This document shows, in pieces, positions 1-6,680 of a stretch of 15,674 nt of DNA. The first letter of the stretch is position 1; every line of letters begins with the position of its first letter. Origin of the DNA: Chitinophagaceae bacterium (lineage in GTDB: Bacteria > Bacteroidota > Bacteroidia > Chitinophagales > Chitinophagaceae). The DNA lies in assembly GCA_947378615.1 (NCBI GenBank), contig CANCKV010000018.1, positions 1-15,674 on the forward strand, in the 5' to 3' direction. The position numbers and the translations under genes were made by a program. The notes under the pieces were generated by a model. The model searched no databases. It was given only the letters and a program-made list of their open reading frames with translations, and had not been told where the DNA came from.

Positions 1-311
1 TAATAGAAATTTTAAACTCTTTTTAATCATAACTGCATTTTTTATTTACTTCTAAATTATTATTTTACTACAATGAACACAAGGATTTTCACAAGGGACG
101 CAAGGCTTAAAATACATCTCTTGATTTTAAGTACTAATCTTTGCAAATATTCCTTCTGTCAAGATTGAGATAAATGGGGATGACTATAATTAGCAAAAAT
201 CAAATCGAAATCAATTCCATTTGTCGTTATTGATGGATAGAAACAAGGCATCATATATACAAGGCATGGTAGAGACAAGGGATGCCTTGTCTCTACAACG
301 TGATGCAATCC
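1..311. other. Intergenic region downstream of the GH95-like gene
   Basis: No credible gene is seen here. The stretch is AT-rich. Around 74-108 it has an ACACAAGG / ACAAGGGACGCAAGG motif that looks like a decayed dispersed repeat. Between 243 and 290 the word ACAAGGCAT occurs twice directly (243-251, 259-267) and once inverted (282-290), next to the palindrome at 269-296. The stop codon of the minus-strand GH95-like gene is at 312-314, so this is its 3' flank. No T-tract follows the palindrome on the minus strand, so a classical intrinsic terminator is not obvious. Confidence 0.6.
269..296. repeat. Perfect palindromic REP-like element, 12-bp arms
   Basis: The left arm GTAGAGACAAGG (269-280) and right arm CCTTGTCTCTAC (285-296) are perfect reverse complements around the 4-base loop GATG. 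Palindromes with GTAGAGAC/GTCTCTAC ends are, from memory, common dispersed intergenic repeats in several phyla. The element starts 16 bases past the GH95-like stop codon, so its transcript hairpin could protect the mRNA 3' end. It has no U-tract on either strand, so REP-like repeat is preferred over terminator. Confidence 0.7.
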
Positions 312-2612
312 TTAATTCAATTTCTCTGGCCAAAATTCATTATCAGGCATCTTCATACCATTCTTAAAACCCCAACCATTATTGCTGTCTATCGTACTTT
401 TAACAGGGGTTATGGCAAAATCAGGTTTACTGCCCTTCGGATATACAAAAACCGTTTGCCCTTTCTTTAACCCTAATTCATATTCTCCATTTCCTAATTC
501 TTTAATGGAAAGTCCTGAAATGGAACTTGCCAAAGGAAGTTTCCAATCCAATACTTTGATGATACACTTTTCACCTGCATTGCTTTTGATAGATACCCAA
601 TCTGTTTTTCCGTTTACTCTCTTTGCACTTACTTCAAAACCTCCTATTGCAGTTAGGTTTTGAAAAACGGCATCCTTCCAATCGGAAGGGGTTGCAGGGA
701 ATACTCTAATTTTATTGCCCCAACTCTGCAACAGAAAATCCATGATGGCAGAGGCCGCATTCAAAGGTGTTTCAATGGTTGGATTCTTGCCTCCCGACTC
801 CATATAAAAAGTATTTGGTGTCAAGTGTGGGGTTTTAGCATTTACTGCCTTCAAAAATCCATGGAGTATTTTATTTGCAGTATCTCCCTGTCCTAAAGCA
901 GCATACAACGAGGCGGCACCCGTAAAGGAATACCCTGCCAACCGTAAACCATTTTCAATATGGTGCCAATGTTTCAATGATTTTTCCACCAATTCCCTAT
1001 CCTCATTATTGTCGGGATTTAGCACAAACAAGGGGTATAAAGGCAGGAGATGAGAAAAATGTCTATGTGAAAAATCAAATGACTGATTCTTGCCAATCAT
1101 CAAACCATTTTCATCTGTATGAAAAGGTACAAGTTTAGATTTCGCCTCTTTCCATTTATCTACATTTTCCAACCCCATCTTATTTAGTTCTGAAATATCA
1201 ATCAATCTTGTCAACAACCAATTGAATAAGCCGATATTATAGGTGGCATCCTCAAAGGATTGACTGCCCTGCAAATGACTGAATTCAGGCGAAAGCATAG
1301 GAGGCAAGTGATATTTGCCATCATCACCTATCTTCATCATCTTCATGTAACAATCTGTTACTGCCACCGCTTTTGGATACCAATTTTGTAACAATGCGTT
1401 ATTATCTGCATTAAAACGGACCGCCCACCAATAATTGTGCATCATCCAAGCTAAGTCGCCGAGCCGTCCATTATTACTACTTTTCAACATCAATGGAAAC
1501 TTTTCATCCACATGCTTGGTTAAAGAAGTTGCCAATTCTAAATGATTACTTGCGTAAACAGGCCAATAACTTAATTGTACATTCAGGTTGAAAGTTGGAT
1601 ATGGCCATTGATTGATTCTGAAAAAAGGACCTTGGTCATCAATCAATTCCCCATTTTCCCTTGTTAGCGAACCAAGCTTGTACATCTGAATCCAAAAGAA
1701 AGATTCTGTATAGGCATCAGGAATAGAAAGAAAGCTTTTTGGATAAAAGTTATGCCACCAAGCTGTATGTACATTGAAGAAATCGGCCCAATTCTTTTGT
1801 TCTATCTTTCTGATTGTATTTGCAGCCACTTTTGCGGATTGACCAACGGCAGGAATTTCATTTGCCACCGTTAAAAATAAAGTGGAAGACTGATTGCCTT
1901 GCTTTTTTTCATGCCAAGCGGTTACATACTCCCCACCTGCCAAAAGGGGTTGAGTACAAAGGGAAATATCTCCATCAGTCCCTAATACAAAATTTGGATT
2001 GTGTACATAATCCTTCCCACCTTTTTCATTTGGCACTACAAACCTTCTTGAGGCAATCGCATCAGACGGCACAAAACGCCAAGAATAATTAGCGGGAGAA
2101 CCATCTTTGCTTTTTTCGGTCGAAACTACTTTCATGCAATTGACCATATCGGAAGTGTGGGTGAACGCCTCAATCGTGATTGTTCCCAAATCGGTTACCA
2201 CATTTGCTGTAACTTTTGCATTCCAAAGGTCTTGACGCATTGTGCCAGATATGATTTTTCCAGCAGGCACCAATTTCATCCTTCCAATATCCAATCGTTC
2301 ATAATCATAAAATTGACTCGCCCCACTTACCCAAACGGAAGTCTTTTTGTCGGGGGCTTTCCGATGGTCTGTTACATCTACCCTGCCAATATGGAAGTCA
2401 AACGTGTTGCTATCCAAACTTGCATACATAACCATCCCTAACTGCCCATTTCCAGTAAAACCACCTGCGTTCCAAGTGGGAGGTAACTGTTCCCAAATTA
2501 TATCCTGTTTGGAGAGGTATTGTTGCCAATCAAAACTTTTGGTGACTTTTTGAGCATTCATTTTAATTGCTAACAGAAGGACTAAAACAAACAATAAACT
2601 TTTTTTCAGCAT
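312..2612 (-). CDS. Secreted GH95-like glycoside hydrolase (alpha-L-fucosidase/galactosidase clan)
   Basis: A 766-residue protein starting at the ATG at 2610-2612. An in-frame TTG at 2654 would put an odd extension before the signal peptide and is rejected. Residues 1-20 form a signal peptide ending MNA before Gln21. The N-terminal beta-sandwich carries GFTGNGQLGM (51-60), a version of the GNG-LG motif of GH95. The (alpha/alpha)6 region has N342-L-N344 before SYWP, then LSPEF with E443, then HRHFSHLLPLYP (516-527). The C-terminal part matches GH95 with LLQS, FPATPSDW and GGFEV. By eye, N342/N344 correspond to the Asn pair of Bifidobacterium AfcA (N421/N423) and E443 to its general acid E566. 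The usual QI-D-GNFG motif is replaced by TIETPLN, placing E614 where the base Asp is expected, so substrate and activity are uncertain. The gene follows the DUF5703 gene after 62 bases on the same strand, probably as an operon. It probably acts in the periplasm or outside the cell; no C-terminal type IX sorting domain is evident. Confidence 0.85.
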   Translation of the reverse strand: MLKKSLLFVLVLLLAIKMNAQKVTKSFDWQQYLSKQDIIWEQLPPTWNAGGFTGNGQLGMVMYASLDSNTFDFHIGRVDVTDHRKAPDKKTSVWVSGASQFYDYERLDIGRMKLVPAGKIISGTMRQDLWNAKVTANVVTDLGTITIEAFTHTSDMVNCMKVVSTEKSKDGSPANYSWRFVPSDAIASRRFVVPNEKGGKDYVHNPNFVLGTDGDISLCTQPLLAGGEYVTAWHEKKQGNQSSTLFLTVANEIPAVGQSAKVAANTIRKIEQKNWADFFNVHTAWWHNFYPKSFLSIPDAYTESFFWIQMYKLGSLTRENGELIDDQGPFFRINQWPYPTFNLNVQLSYWPVYASNHLELATSLTKHVDEKFPLMLKSSNNGRLGDLAWMMHNYWWAVRFNADNNALLQNWYPKAVAVTDCYMKMMKIGDDGKYHLPPMLSPEFSHLQGSQSFEDATYNIGLFNWLLTRLIDISELNKMGLENVDKWKEAKSKLVPFHTDENGLMIGKNQSFDFSHRHFSHLLPLYPLFVLNPDNNEDRELVEKSLKHWHHIENGLRLAGYSFTGAASLYAALGQGDTANKILHGFLKAVNAKTPHLTPNTFYMESGGKNPTIETPLNAASAIMDFLLQSWGNKIRVFPATPSDWKDAVFQNLTAIGGFEVSAKRVNGKTDWVSIKSNAGEKCIIKVLDWKLPLASSISGLSIKELGNGEYELGLKKGQTVFVYPKGSKPDFAITPVKSTIDSNNGWGFKNGMKMPDNEFWPEKLN

Positions 2613-2674
2613 AGATTTATTATTATAAAAGAAATTAATATTGATTAAAAACAACCTAGATATTGGGGAGTTGA

Positions 2675-4867
2675 TTATGGTTTTGAACCATCTGCCATAA
2701 TAATATCAGCCATTCTTTCTTTCGGTGTAACCCTCAAATTCGATATTTTTCCATTCTTTACTTTTGCCTCAACAGTTGTGTTATATGGGGCATGTAGCTT
2801 AAAGTTTGCCTCCCAATCTTTAGGCCATGCTGGTAATAAAATAATTTTCTTGTCTTCAGATTGCATCAGCATCAATTGGAGTGCATGTTGCCCATTGCCC
2901 CCATTATCTCCATCGGGTGCAAAATCATGCCCCTTATCCCAAAATCCAGGAAAACGCATACGTGGTTCTTTGTTGGTTAATGTTATAATGACATCACGCT
3001 TTGCTTGTTCTGCTAATCCCAAATAAGCCTCATCAATTGCATCCTGATACCAACATTTTGTTTTCTTGAATAATCTTACTTCATAAGTGTTCATGGCAAT
3101 GTCAAGAAATGGTTTGTCAATTCCGAATTGTCTGAATGGATGAATGGAATACAATTCTGGATTTTCAAAATTGTGTAAAGGAGCGGTTTGTGGGCCTGCA
3201 TAAGGTAATATTACTTCTTTCCCATTTTTCTGTCCTTTGGGAATATCTGGTATGATGGTTTGTAGTTTCTTCCAAAAATATATATCCTTTTGTGAGGCAA
3301 TGCCTTCAGGCAATGCAAGTAAACGTGGCAGGAGGAAGTGTAAGGCAGAAATGTCGGGTGTAGGATTTACTACTTTCCAATACATTTCAGTTGCATTGAC
3401 AGAATCTAATAATATTTTCCCATTGGAATCTCTATCAAAATGTTGGGAATAAAAGGTCAAGCCTGAATTAACGATAGGCAGAAAGGTTTCTTTTACAAAT
3501 TTTTCGTCACGGGTATGGGTATAATAATCAAACATCATGGAACTTAACTCCAAAATAGGCAAATAGTAATGCCCTAAATGGTAGCCCTTCGATTGTTTGG
3601 TAAGCTTATTTAAACCACCCCAAATATTAGTACACTCGGCAAAGTAGCCACCATCATGCCCATAATATTCTTTCACTAATGAGGTATTCTTAGGCAGGAT
3701 GTTCTTGTAAAAATTAAAAAAGGGTAACATTAAATCATAATCGCCCGATTGGAGTAAGGGCCAATACATTGCCCTTGTGTTTTGCATCCAATATCGACCA
3801 CCCCAATCACGGAAGTCTGCATTCATGGGAGTTGGAATAATTGCATTTGTTATCTTATCCCTTCCTGTCTTTTTAGGGTAATCCATATTAAAAATGGTTC
3901 CATTGAACTTCATGGGATATCCCCCCCGTCCGCTACAGCCTGAAAGGTATCTTTGATAATTATATCCTGCAGATACTTTTACAGCTAAACTGTCGCCATT
4001 AAGGTAGATATGACTTCTGTCCCAAAACTTATCCCACCATGCACAATGAAGTTGCCAAGCTTGTTTGGTATCTTGCTTTTCATTTTTGTCGGCTAACAAT
4101 TCAATCTTTGATTTCCAATCGCTAACTGTATTTTCAATGGAAGTAAAAGGGATGACAACTAAAGATTGAGTTTTGAGAGGAGATATGGATTTCAGCATAT
4201 TCCCTTCCTCTCTTACTAAGCCATTCCCTTTCATTAATGCCCCAAAAGTGAGCATATTGATAGTCAACTTAGGATTGTTGATTCGATGATACCAAATTAT
4301 TTTATCTTTTTCATTAGGCAACACTGTATCAGCAGAAACATCGTCTTTTGCAACCGTTCTCCATGGGTCGAGGGTTACTTTCATAGATACAGGAGATTTT
4401 GAGACTGATTCAACCCTGATAGCTGGTGCATTCGCATCGACCCAAATTTTTACTGTAGTACCATCACCATTAATTGTTACAGAAGATTCGGATATCTTCA
4501 AGGTTTGAGAAAAGTTTTTATTTGCCTGAAATGGATTGGGATAGAGAGAAATCCTAACACGACCCACTTTTACCAACTCTGGAACTTTAGCCTCACTCCA
4601 TGAATCGGATTTGCCAATATAGAAAAGGATGTCACCATTTTTTTCTGTCCAAACATTGAGACCTATATCTCCATTTCCTATCGGTAATGAACCTTGAGAA
4701 TCTTCACTAAAATCTGTATAAGTTAGGCTGTAGGCATCAATGGTTTTTGAAGGTTGTTGCTTTGGATTTCCGATAGAACCAAAATTAGTCTCATTGACTT
4801 TTTGAGCATTCAATAATAATATTGAGCACTTTAAAACAAACACTAGCAGCAAGCAATTTTTAGTCAT
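2675..4867 (-). CDS. Secreted DUF5703 protein, GH95-related putative glycosidase
   Basis: A 730-residue protein with an ATG at 4865-4867 and a signal peptide (1-21, ending LNA before Gln22). The N-terminal stretch SLPIGNGDIGLNVW (60-73) followed by LFYIGKSDSWSE (81-92) and GRVRISLYPNPF (102-113) is the signature I associate with DUF5703, a Bacteroidota family related to GH95. The helical part includes DWGGRYWMQNTRAMYWP (354-370), where N363 aligns with the second catalytic Asn of GH95, ATEMYW with E494 as a possible acid, HPFRQFG (576-582), and DGDNGGNG (652-659). D654 lies exactly 16 residues before the final Ser of MLMQS, the same spacing as the GH95 base Asp to LLQS. LLPAWPKDW (677-685) matches the GH95 C-terminal region. 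It is the first gene of the presumed operon. A weak promoter may be TTTG (4930-4933, minus) with TATTTATG (4906-4913, minus). No substrate can be assigned. Confidence 0.85.
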   Translation of the reverse strand: MTKNCLLLVFVLKCSILLLNAQKVNETNFGSIGNPKQQPSKTIDAYSLTYTDFSEDSQGSLPIGNGDIGLNVWTEKNGDILFYIGKSDSWSEAKVPELVKVGRVRISLYPNPFQANKNFSQTLKISESSVTINGDGTTVKIWVDANAPAIRVESVSKSPVSMKVTLDPWRTVAKDDVSADTVLPNEKDKIIWYHRINNPKLTINMLTFGALMKGNGLVREEGNMLKSISPLKTQSLVVIPFTSIENTVSDWKSKIELLADKNEKQDTKQAWQLHCAWWDKFWDRSHIYLNGDSLAVKVSAGYNYQRYLSGCSGRGGYPMKFNGTIFNMDYPKKTGRDKITNAIIPTPMNADFRDWGGRYWMQNTRAMYWPLLQSGDYDLMLPFFNFYKNILPKNTSLVKEYYGHDGGYFAECTNIWGGLNKLTKQSKGYHLGHYYLPILELSSMMFDYYTHTRDEKFVKETFLPIVNSGLTFYSQHFDRDSNGKILLDSVNATEMYWKVVNPTPDISALHFLLPRLLALPEGIASQKDIYFWKKLQTIIPDIPKGQKNGKEVILPYAGPQTAPLHNFENPELYSIHPFRQFGIDKPFLDIAMNTYEVRLFKKTKCWYQDAIDEAYLGLAEQAKRDVIITLTNKEPRMRFPGFWDKGHDFAPDGDNGGNGQHALQLMLMQSEDKKIILLPAWPKDWEANFKLHAPYNTTVEAKVKNGKISNLRVTPKERMADIIMADGSKP

Positions 4868-5140
4868 AACAATCTGATTAAATCATAATTTACTGCAAAG
4901 AATGTCATAAATAGGGATAATAACTTGTCCAAAAGTTTCAAATACCTGTCTGAATGATGCATTTCAACGATATTTTTTGCGAATATCAATATTTTAAAGG
5001 AAATTAAGAAGGAATAAGTGTTTTTTTGACATTAAAAATATAGTTTAGGTTAGTAATAAGAATTTATTGTTAACTAAATAACCCTCACTAGCTCATGAAT
5101 GGTAAAAGTTGCAAGATACTGCTCGGAAATCAAGGGGCTG

Positions 5141-5244
5141 GCGCATGACTCTGTCATGTGCCTGTTGTTACTTATTTTCAAATATTAAGTAGCAGGTAAC
5201 TATTCGGAATTTTGTAACTGTAAGCACATGACAGAGTCATGCGC
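5141..5244. repeat. Inverted pair of 21-bp REP-like units (BIME-like)
   Basis: The unit at 5141-5161 begins GCGCATGACTCTGTCATG and is repeated as its exact reverse complement at 5224-5244, separated by 62 bases. Each arm is itself nearly palindromic (CATGAC-TCT-GTCATG), so it can fold alone or pair with its partner. Two palindromic units in inverted orientation flanking a spacer is the layout of bacterial BIMEs. The spacer contains a smaller inverted repeat, TACTTA/TAAGTA. Confidence 0.8.
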
Positions 5245-5275
5245 TAGAGAGAGTACGGTTTGAGAGGGGGTAGGT

Positions 5276-5308
5276 AGATTTGTCAACTTTTAGAAAGTTG
5301 ACAAATCT
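5276..5308. repeat. Perfect hairpin, 15-bp stem with 3-base loop
   Basis: AGATTTGTCAACTTT (5276-5290) and its exact reverse complement (5294-5308) enclose the loop TAG. The element is unrelated in sequence to its neighbours on either side. No T-tract follows on the plus strand and no transcription unit ends here, so a REP-like dispersed repeat is more likely than a terminator. Confidence 0.75.
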
Positions 5309-5334
5309 TATAGGGAGGATAATTAACGTGGGCA

Positions 5335-5367
5335 AACATCCCGAAATCTTCAAGATTTCGGGATGTT
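5335..5367. repeat. Perfect hairpin, 16-bp stem
   Basis: AACATCCCGAAATCTT (5335-5350) is followed after one base by its exact reverse complement (5352-5367). In practice the central few bases would form the loop. The core CATCCCGAAATCTT resembles dispersed palindromes I associate with Bacteroidota intergenic regions. It lies 27 bases from the preceding hairpin, in the same gap as the GCGCATGAC pair. Confidence 0.75.
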
Positions 5368-5485
5368 GCAACAACTAGGTGCAGGATAAATAATAATATG
5401 GTTCTTTGATAGATTGGTTTAAACGGGTTTTAATTTTAAAGTGATTAAACTTTTATTAATAAAAGCGTTTACCTAATTGTTCCTC

Positions 5486-5497
5486 TATCTTTACAAA
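5486..5497 (+). promoter_or_regulatory. Candidate -7 promoter element of the DUF5618 gene
   Basis: TATCTTTA (5486-5493) differs only in its last base from the Bacteroidota -7 consensus TAnnTTTG and ends four bases before the chosen ATG. Transcription would start at or next to the start codon, giving a leaderless or nearly leaderless mRNA. The -33 match is poor (TTTA at 5468-5471). Confidence 0.4.
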
Positions 5498-5881
5498 ATG
5501 AATACGAAAACAAAGGCAATCAGGTATATTGATAACGCAAAAGATATTCTGAAAGATAAGGCAAACAAAGCGGATGGCTATTATCAGGATAAAAAGTATG
5601 TAAAGATGGCGGGGCATACCGCCTACACAGGTGTTTTGCTGGCTTTGGATAGCTTTTTTGGTATTAAGAAGAAAGGCAGAAAGAATGTGGAGTGGTATAA
5701 GGAAGAACTTAGCAAAGTAGATAAAAAAATTTCAAATGCTTTTTCTACCGCTTATACACTACTTCATTTGGATATGGGTTATGATGGAAGTACTAATTTA
5801 AAAGTTGCTAAACTTGGTTTTGAGGAGGCCGAAAAAGTTATTAATTGGGTTGCTACGAGGCAAGAGGTAATAGTGAATTGA
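5498..5881 (+). CDS. DUF5618 family protein (small helical protein)
   Basis: A 127-residue cytosolic protein without signal peptide or membrane segment. The start is the ATG at 5498; an upstream in-frame TTG at 5477 lies over the promoter and is rejected. The sequence is rich in Lys and predicted helix. It carries conserved-looking blocks AKDILKDKANKADGYYQDKKYVKMAGHTAY, summarised here by residues 15-43, then LLALDSFFG (47-55), KKKGRKNVEWY (57-67), TAYTLLHLDMGYDG (84-97) and EAEKVINWV (110-118). I recognise this pattern as DUF5618, a Bacteroidota family whose compact four-helix, HEPN-like appearance is an inference. Its biochemical function is unknown. The gene is monocistronic: a hairpin terminator follows at 5939-5980. 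The next plus-strand gene is an antitoxin-like protein 321 bases downstream, so a functional link is possible but unproven. Confidence 0.8.
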   Translation: MNTKTKAIRYIDNAKDILKDKANKADGYYQDKKYVKMAGHTAYTGVLLALDSFFGIKKKGRKNVEWYKEELSKVDKKISNAFSTAYTLLHLDMGYDGSTNLKVAKLGFEEAEKVINWVATRQEVIVN

Positions 5882-5938
5882 TAAAGGAGAATCGAAAATG
5901 GAAAACAATATAAATTCCAATCTAGAGTGTCAATTATT

Positions 5939-5980
5939 AACGTGTAAATCAATTAGAAATATAAGGTTTACACGTTTTTT
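5939..5980 (+). terminator. Intrinsic terminator after the DUF5618 gene
   Basis: AACGTGTAAA (5939-5948) pairs perfectly with TTTACACGTT (5967-5976) across an 18-base loop. A run of six T (5975-5980) ends the structure. It lies 58 bases after the DUF5618 stop codon. Confidence 0.7.
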
Positions 5981-6175
5981 ATGTCTGATACTATCCCCCG
6001 CTACCGCTAGTGAAAATCAGGGTGTTACTGTCGAACGTCTTTGGAGTGTGATAATGTAAAGAGTTTGAATAGGGGGCGTTTGAAAAGTAAGGATTAAAGT
6101 TTGTGTGTGGTTGAGGCAGATAGAAAAAAAATATACTTATACGAATGAAGGTTCAAGATATGTAGTGTTTCTATG

Positions 6176-6183
6176 TAGATTTG
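6176..6183 (+). promoter_or_regulatory. Candidate -7 element of the antitoxin-like gene
   Basis: TAGATTTG fits the Bacteroidota TAnnTTTG consensus exactly and lies 19 bases before the ATG at 6203. No convincing -33 TTTG is found at the usual distance, so the call rests on one element plus position. Confidence 0.35.
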
Positions 6184-6202
6184 GAAAATTAAAAAGAGTA
6201 TT

Positions 6203-6439
6203 ATGAGATTAGTTGCAGCTTATCCAAAGAACAAAGTGCAAGAAAAAGCAGTAAAAGCAGTATTGAAGGCAATGGATGTTCCTTTTGAAGAGGAACCTAT
6301 TGTAGATGATACCGCCTATCTTTTATGTACTAAGGCTAATAAACAAAGATTGGCAGAAAGCATGGAAGCAAAAAGTAAGGGAGAGGGGAAAGTGGTAAAA
6401 ATTGATGAATTGTGGCATCCCCTATCCCCTAACCACTAA
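6203..6439 (+). CDS. Antitoxin-like small protein (DUF2683-like), no toxin partner, altered C-terminus
   Basis: A 78-residue protein: RLVAAYPKNKVQEKAVKAVLK (2-22, only motif residues matter) then MDVPFEEE (24-31) and GKVVKIDELW (62-71). The 'P-x-N-K-x-Q-x-x-A-x-K-A-x-L-K-A' start followed by an acidic segment and a C-terminal 'DELW' resembles DUF2683-type antitoxin proteins of Bacteroidota, which typically end near 'DLWK' and are followed directly by a RelE/ParE-type toxin. Here no toxin follows. After W71 the frame runs into a heptamer repeat array (6417-6451) and adds HPLSPNH before stopping inside the array. I infer that the original end and any partner gene were lost. The start at 6203 follows an A-rich leader. 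It could be a functional orphan antitoxin or a remnant; the family call is moderate. Confidence 0.6.
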   Translation: MRLVAAYPKNKVQEKAVKAVLKAMDVPFEEEPIVDDTAYLLCTKANKQRLAESMEAKSKGEGKVVKIDELWHPLSPNH

Positions 6440-6451
6440 TCACTCACCACT
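6417..6451 (+). repeat. Short heptanucleotide repeat array (5 units)
   Basis: Five consecutive 7-base units: ATCCCCT, ATCCCCT, AACCACT, AATCACT, CACCACT. The array overlaps the last codons and stop of the antitoxin-like gene. It is the shorter sibling of the array at 8731-8821, and both directly precede the same promoter module. Confidence 0.65.
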
Positions 6452-6459
6452 ATTTTTCA

Positions 6460-6532
6460 ATTTAGTTGTTTTACCCCCCTTATTTGGTCAAATTACCACC
6501 TTACTAATCTTAAAACGTAGTTTATTTTTGCC
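6460..6532 (+). promoter_or_regulatory. Promoter and tandem operator module of the 619-residue protein gene
   Basis: Two 22-bp tandem sites begin at 6460 (ATTTAGTTG then TTTACCCCCCTT) and 6482 (ATTTGGTCA then AATTACCACCTT). The segment 6470-6490, which contains ACCCCCCTTATTTGGTCA, is identical over 21 bases to 8831-8851. The -7 element TATTTTTG (6523-6530) starts 33 bases after the end of that match, exactly as in the second copy. No good -33 TTTG is visible, which fits a promoter dependent on an activator bound upstream. Sites spaced two helical turns apart suit a dimeric activator such as an AraC-type regulator, by inference only. Confidence 0.55.
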
Positions 6533-6622
6533 GTTAAATAATAATAAGATTTCTATTAAACTCTTTAATGTAGATTTAGAATAGCCTAAAATGAAAAATT
6601 AGGTATTAGATTATGTATTCGA

Positions 6623-6654
6623 CTCTTAAAGAAGTTATTCTTTAAGGGTTTTAT
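6623..6654 (+). terminator. Leader hairpin with T-rich tail (possible attenuator)
   Basis: CTTAAAGAA (6625-6633) pairs with TTCTTTAAG (6638-6646) around the loop GTTA. The stem extends to 6623/6648 with one G-T pair, and TTTTATT follows. It lies in the 5' leader, about 27 bases before the ATG at 6681. It could act as an attenuator, a weak terminator of upstream transcription, or a structure covering the initiation region. Confidence 0.45.
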
Positions 6655-6680
6655 TCTCAAATTTTTAATTGTATCACCAA

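Larger units (their letters stand above)
4868..5497. other. 630-base divergent intergenic region with clustered palindromes
   Basis: This gap separates the minus-strand DUF5703 gene from the plus-strand DUF5618 gene. The left part (4868-5100) is AT-rich leader and promoter DNA for the DUF5703 gene, with no strong Bacteroidota promoter match. The right part (5141-5367) holds the palindromic elements listed separately. No open frame with coding character was found, and nothing resembles a tRNA or known riboswitch by eye. Confidence 0.6.
5882..6202. other. Intergenic region between the DUF5618 and antitoxin-like genes
   Basis: This stretch contains the terminator at 5939-5980 and a possible promoter at 6176-6183. 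The rest (5990-6170) shows no recognisable gene, repeat or RNA. A short frame at 5898-6059 was considered and not accepted. Confidence 0.55.

Noticed and set aside
1814..2441. Plus-strand frames opposite the GH95-like gene.
   Set aside because: The minus-strand frame is continuous with a signal peptide and conserved motifs; the opposing frames have no coding character.
2613..2654. N-terminal extension of the GH95-like protein from a TTG at 2654.
   Set aside because: The 14 extra residues would precede a complete signal peptide starting at the ATG at 2612, and the region is AT-rich leader DNA.
5141..5244. Inverted 21-bp units considered as terminal repeats of a small insertion sequence or MITE.
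   Set aside because: The whole element is only 104 bases, has no visible target-site duplication, and each arm is itself palindromic, which fits a REP/BIME better than transposon ends.
5898..6059. A 53-codon frame preceded by AAAGGAGA, beginning MENNINSNLE.
   Set aside because: It runs straight through the terminator hairpin and T-tract at 5939-5980, its product resembles nothing, and purine-rich ribosome sites are weakly used in Bacteroidota. Not fully excluded.
6402..6584. A 60-codon plus-strand frame overlapping the antitoxin-like gene end.
   Set aside because: It is a translation of the heptamer array and operator module. Its similarity to the frame at 8823-9035 ('LPPLFG') only reflects the repeated DNA.
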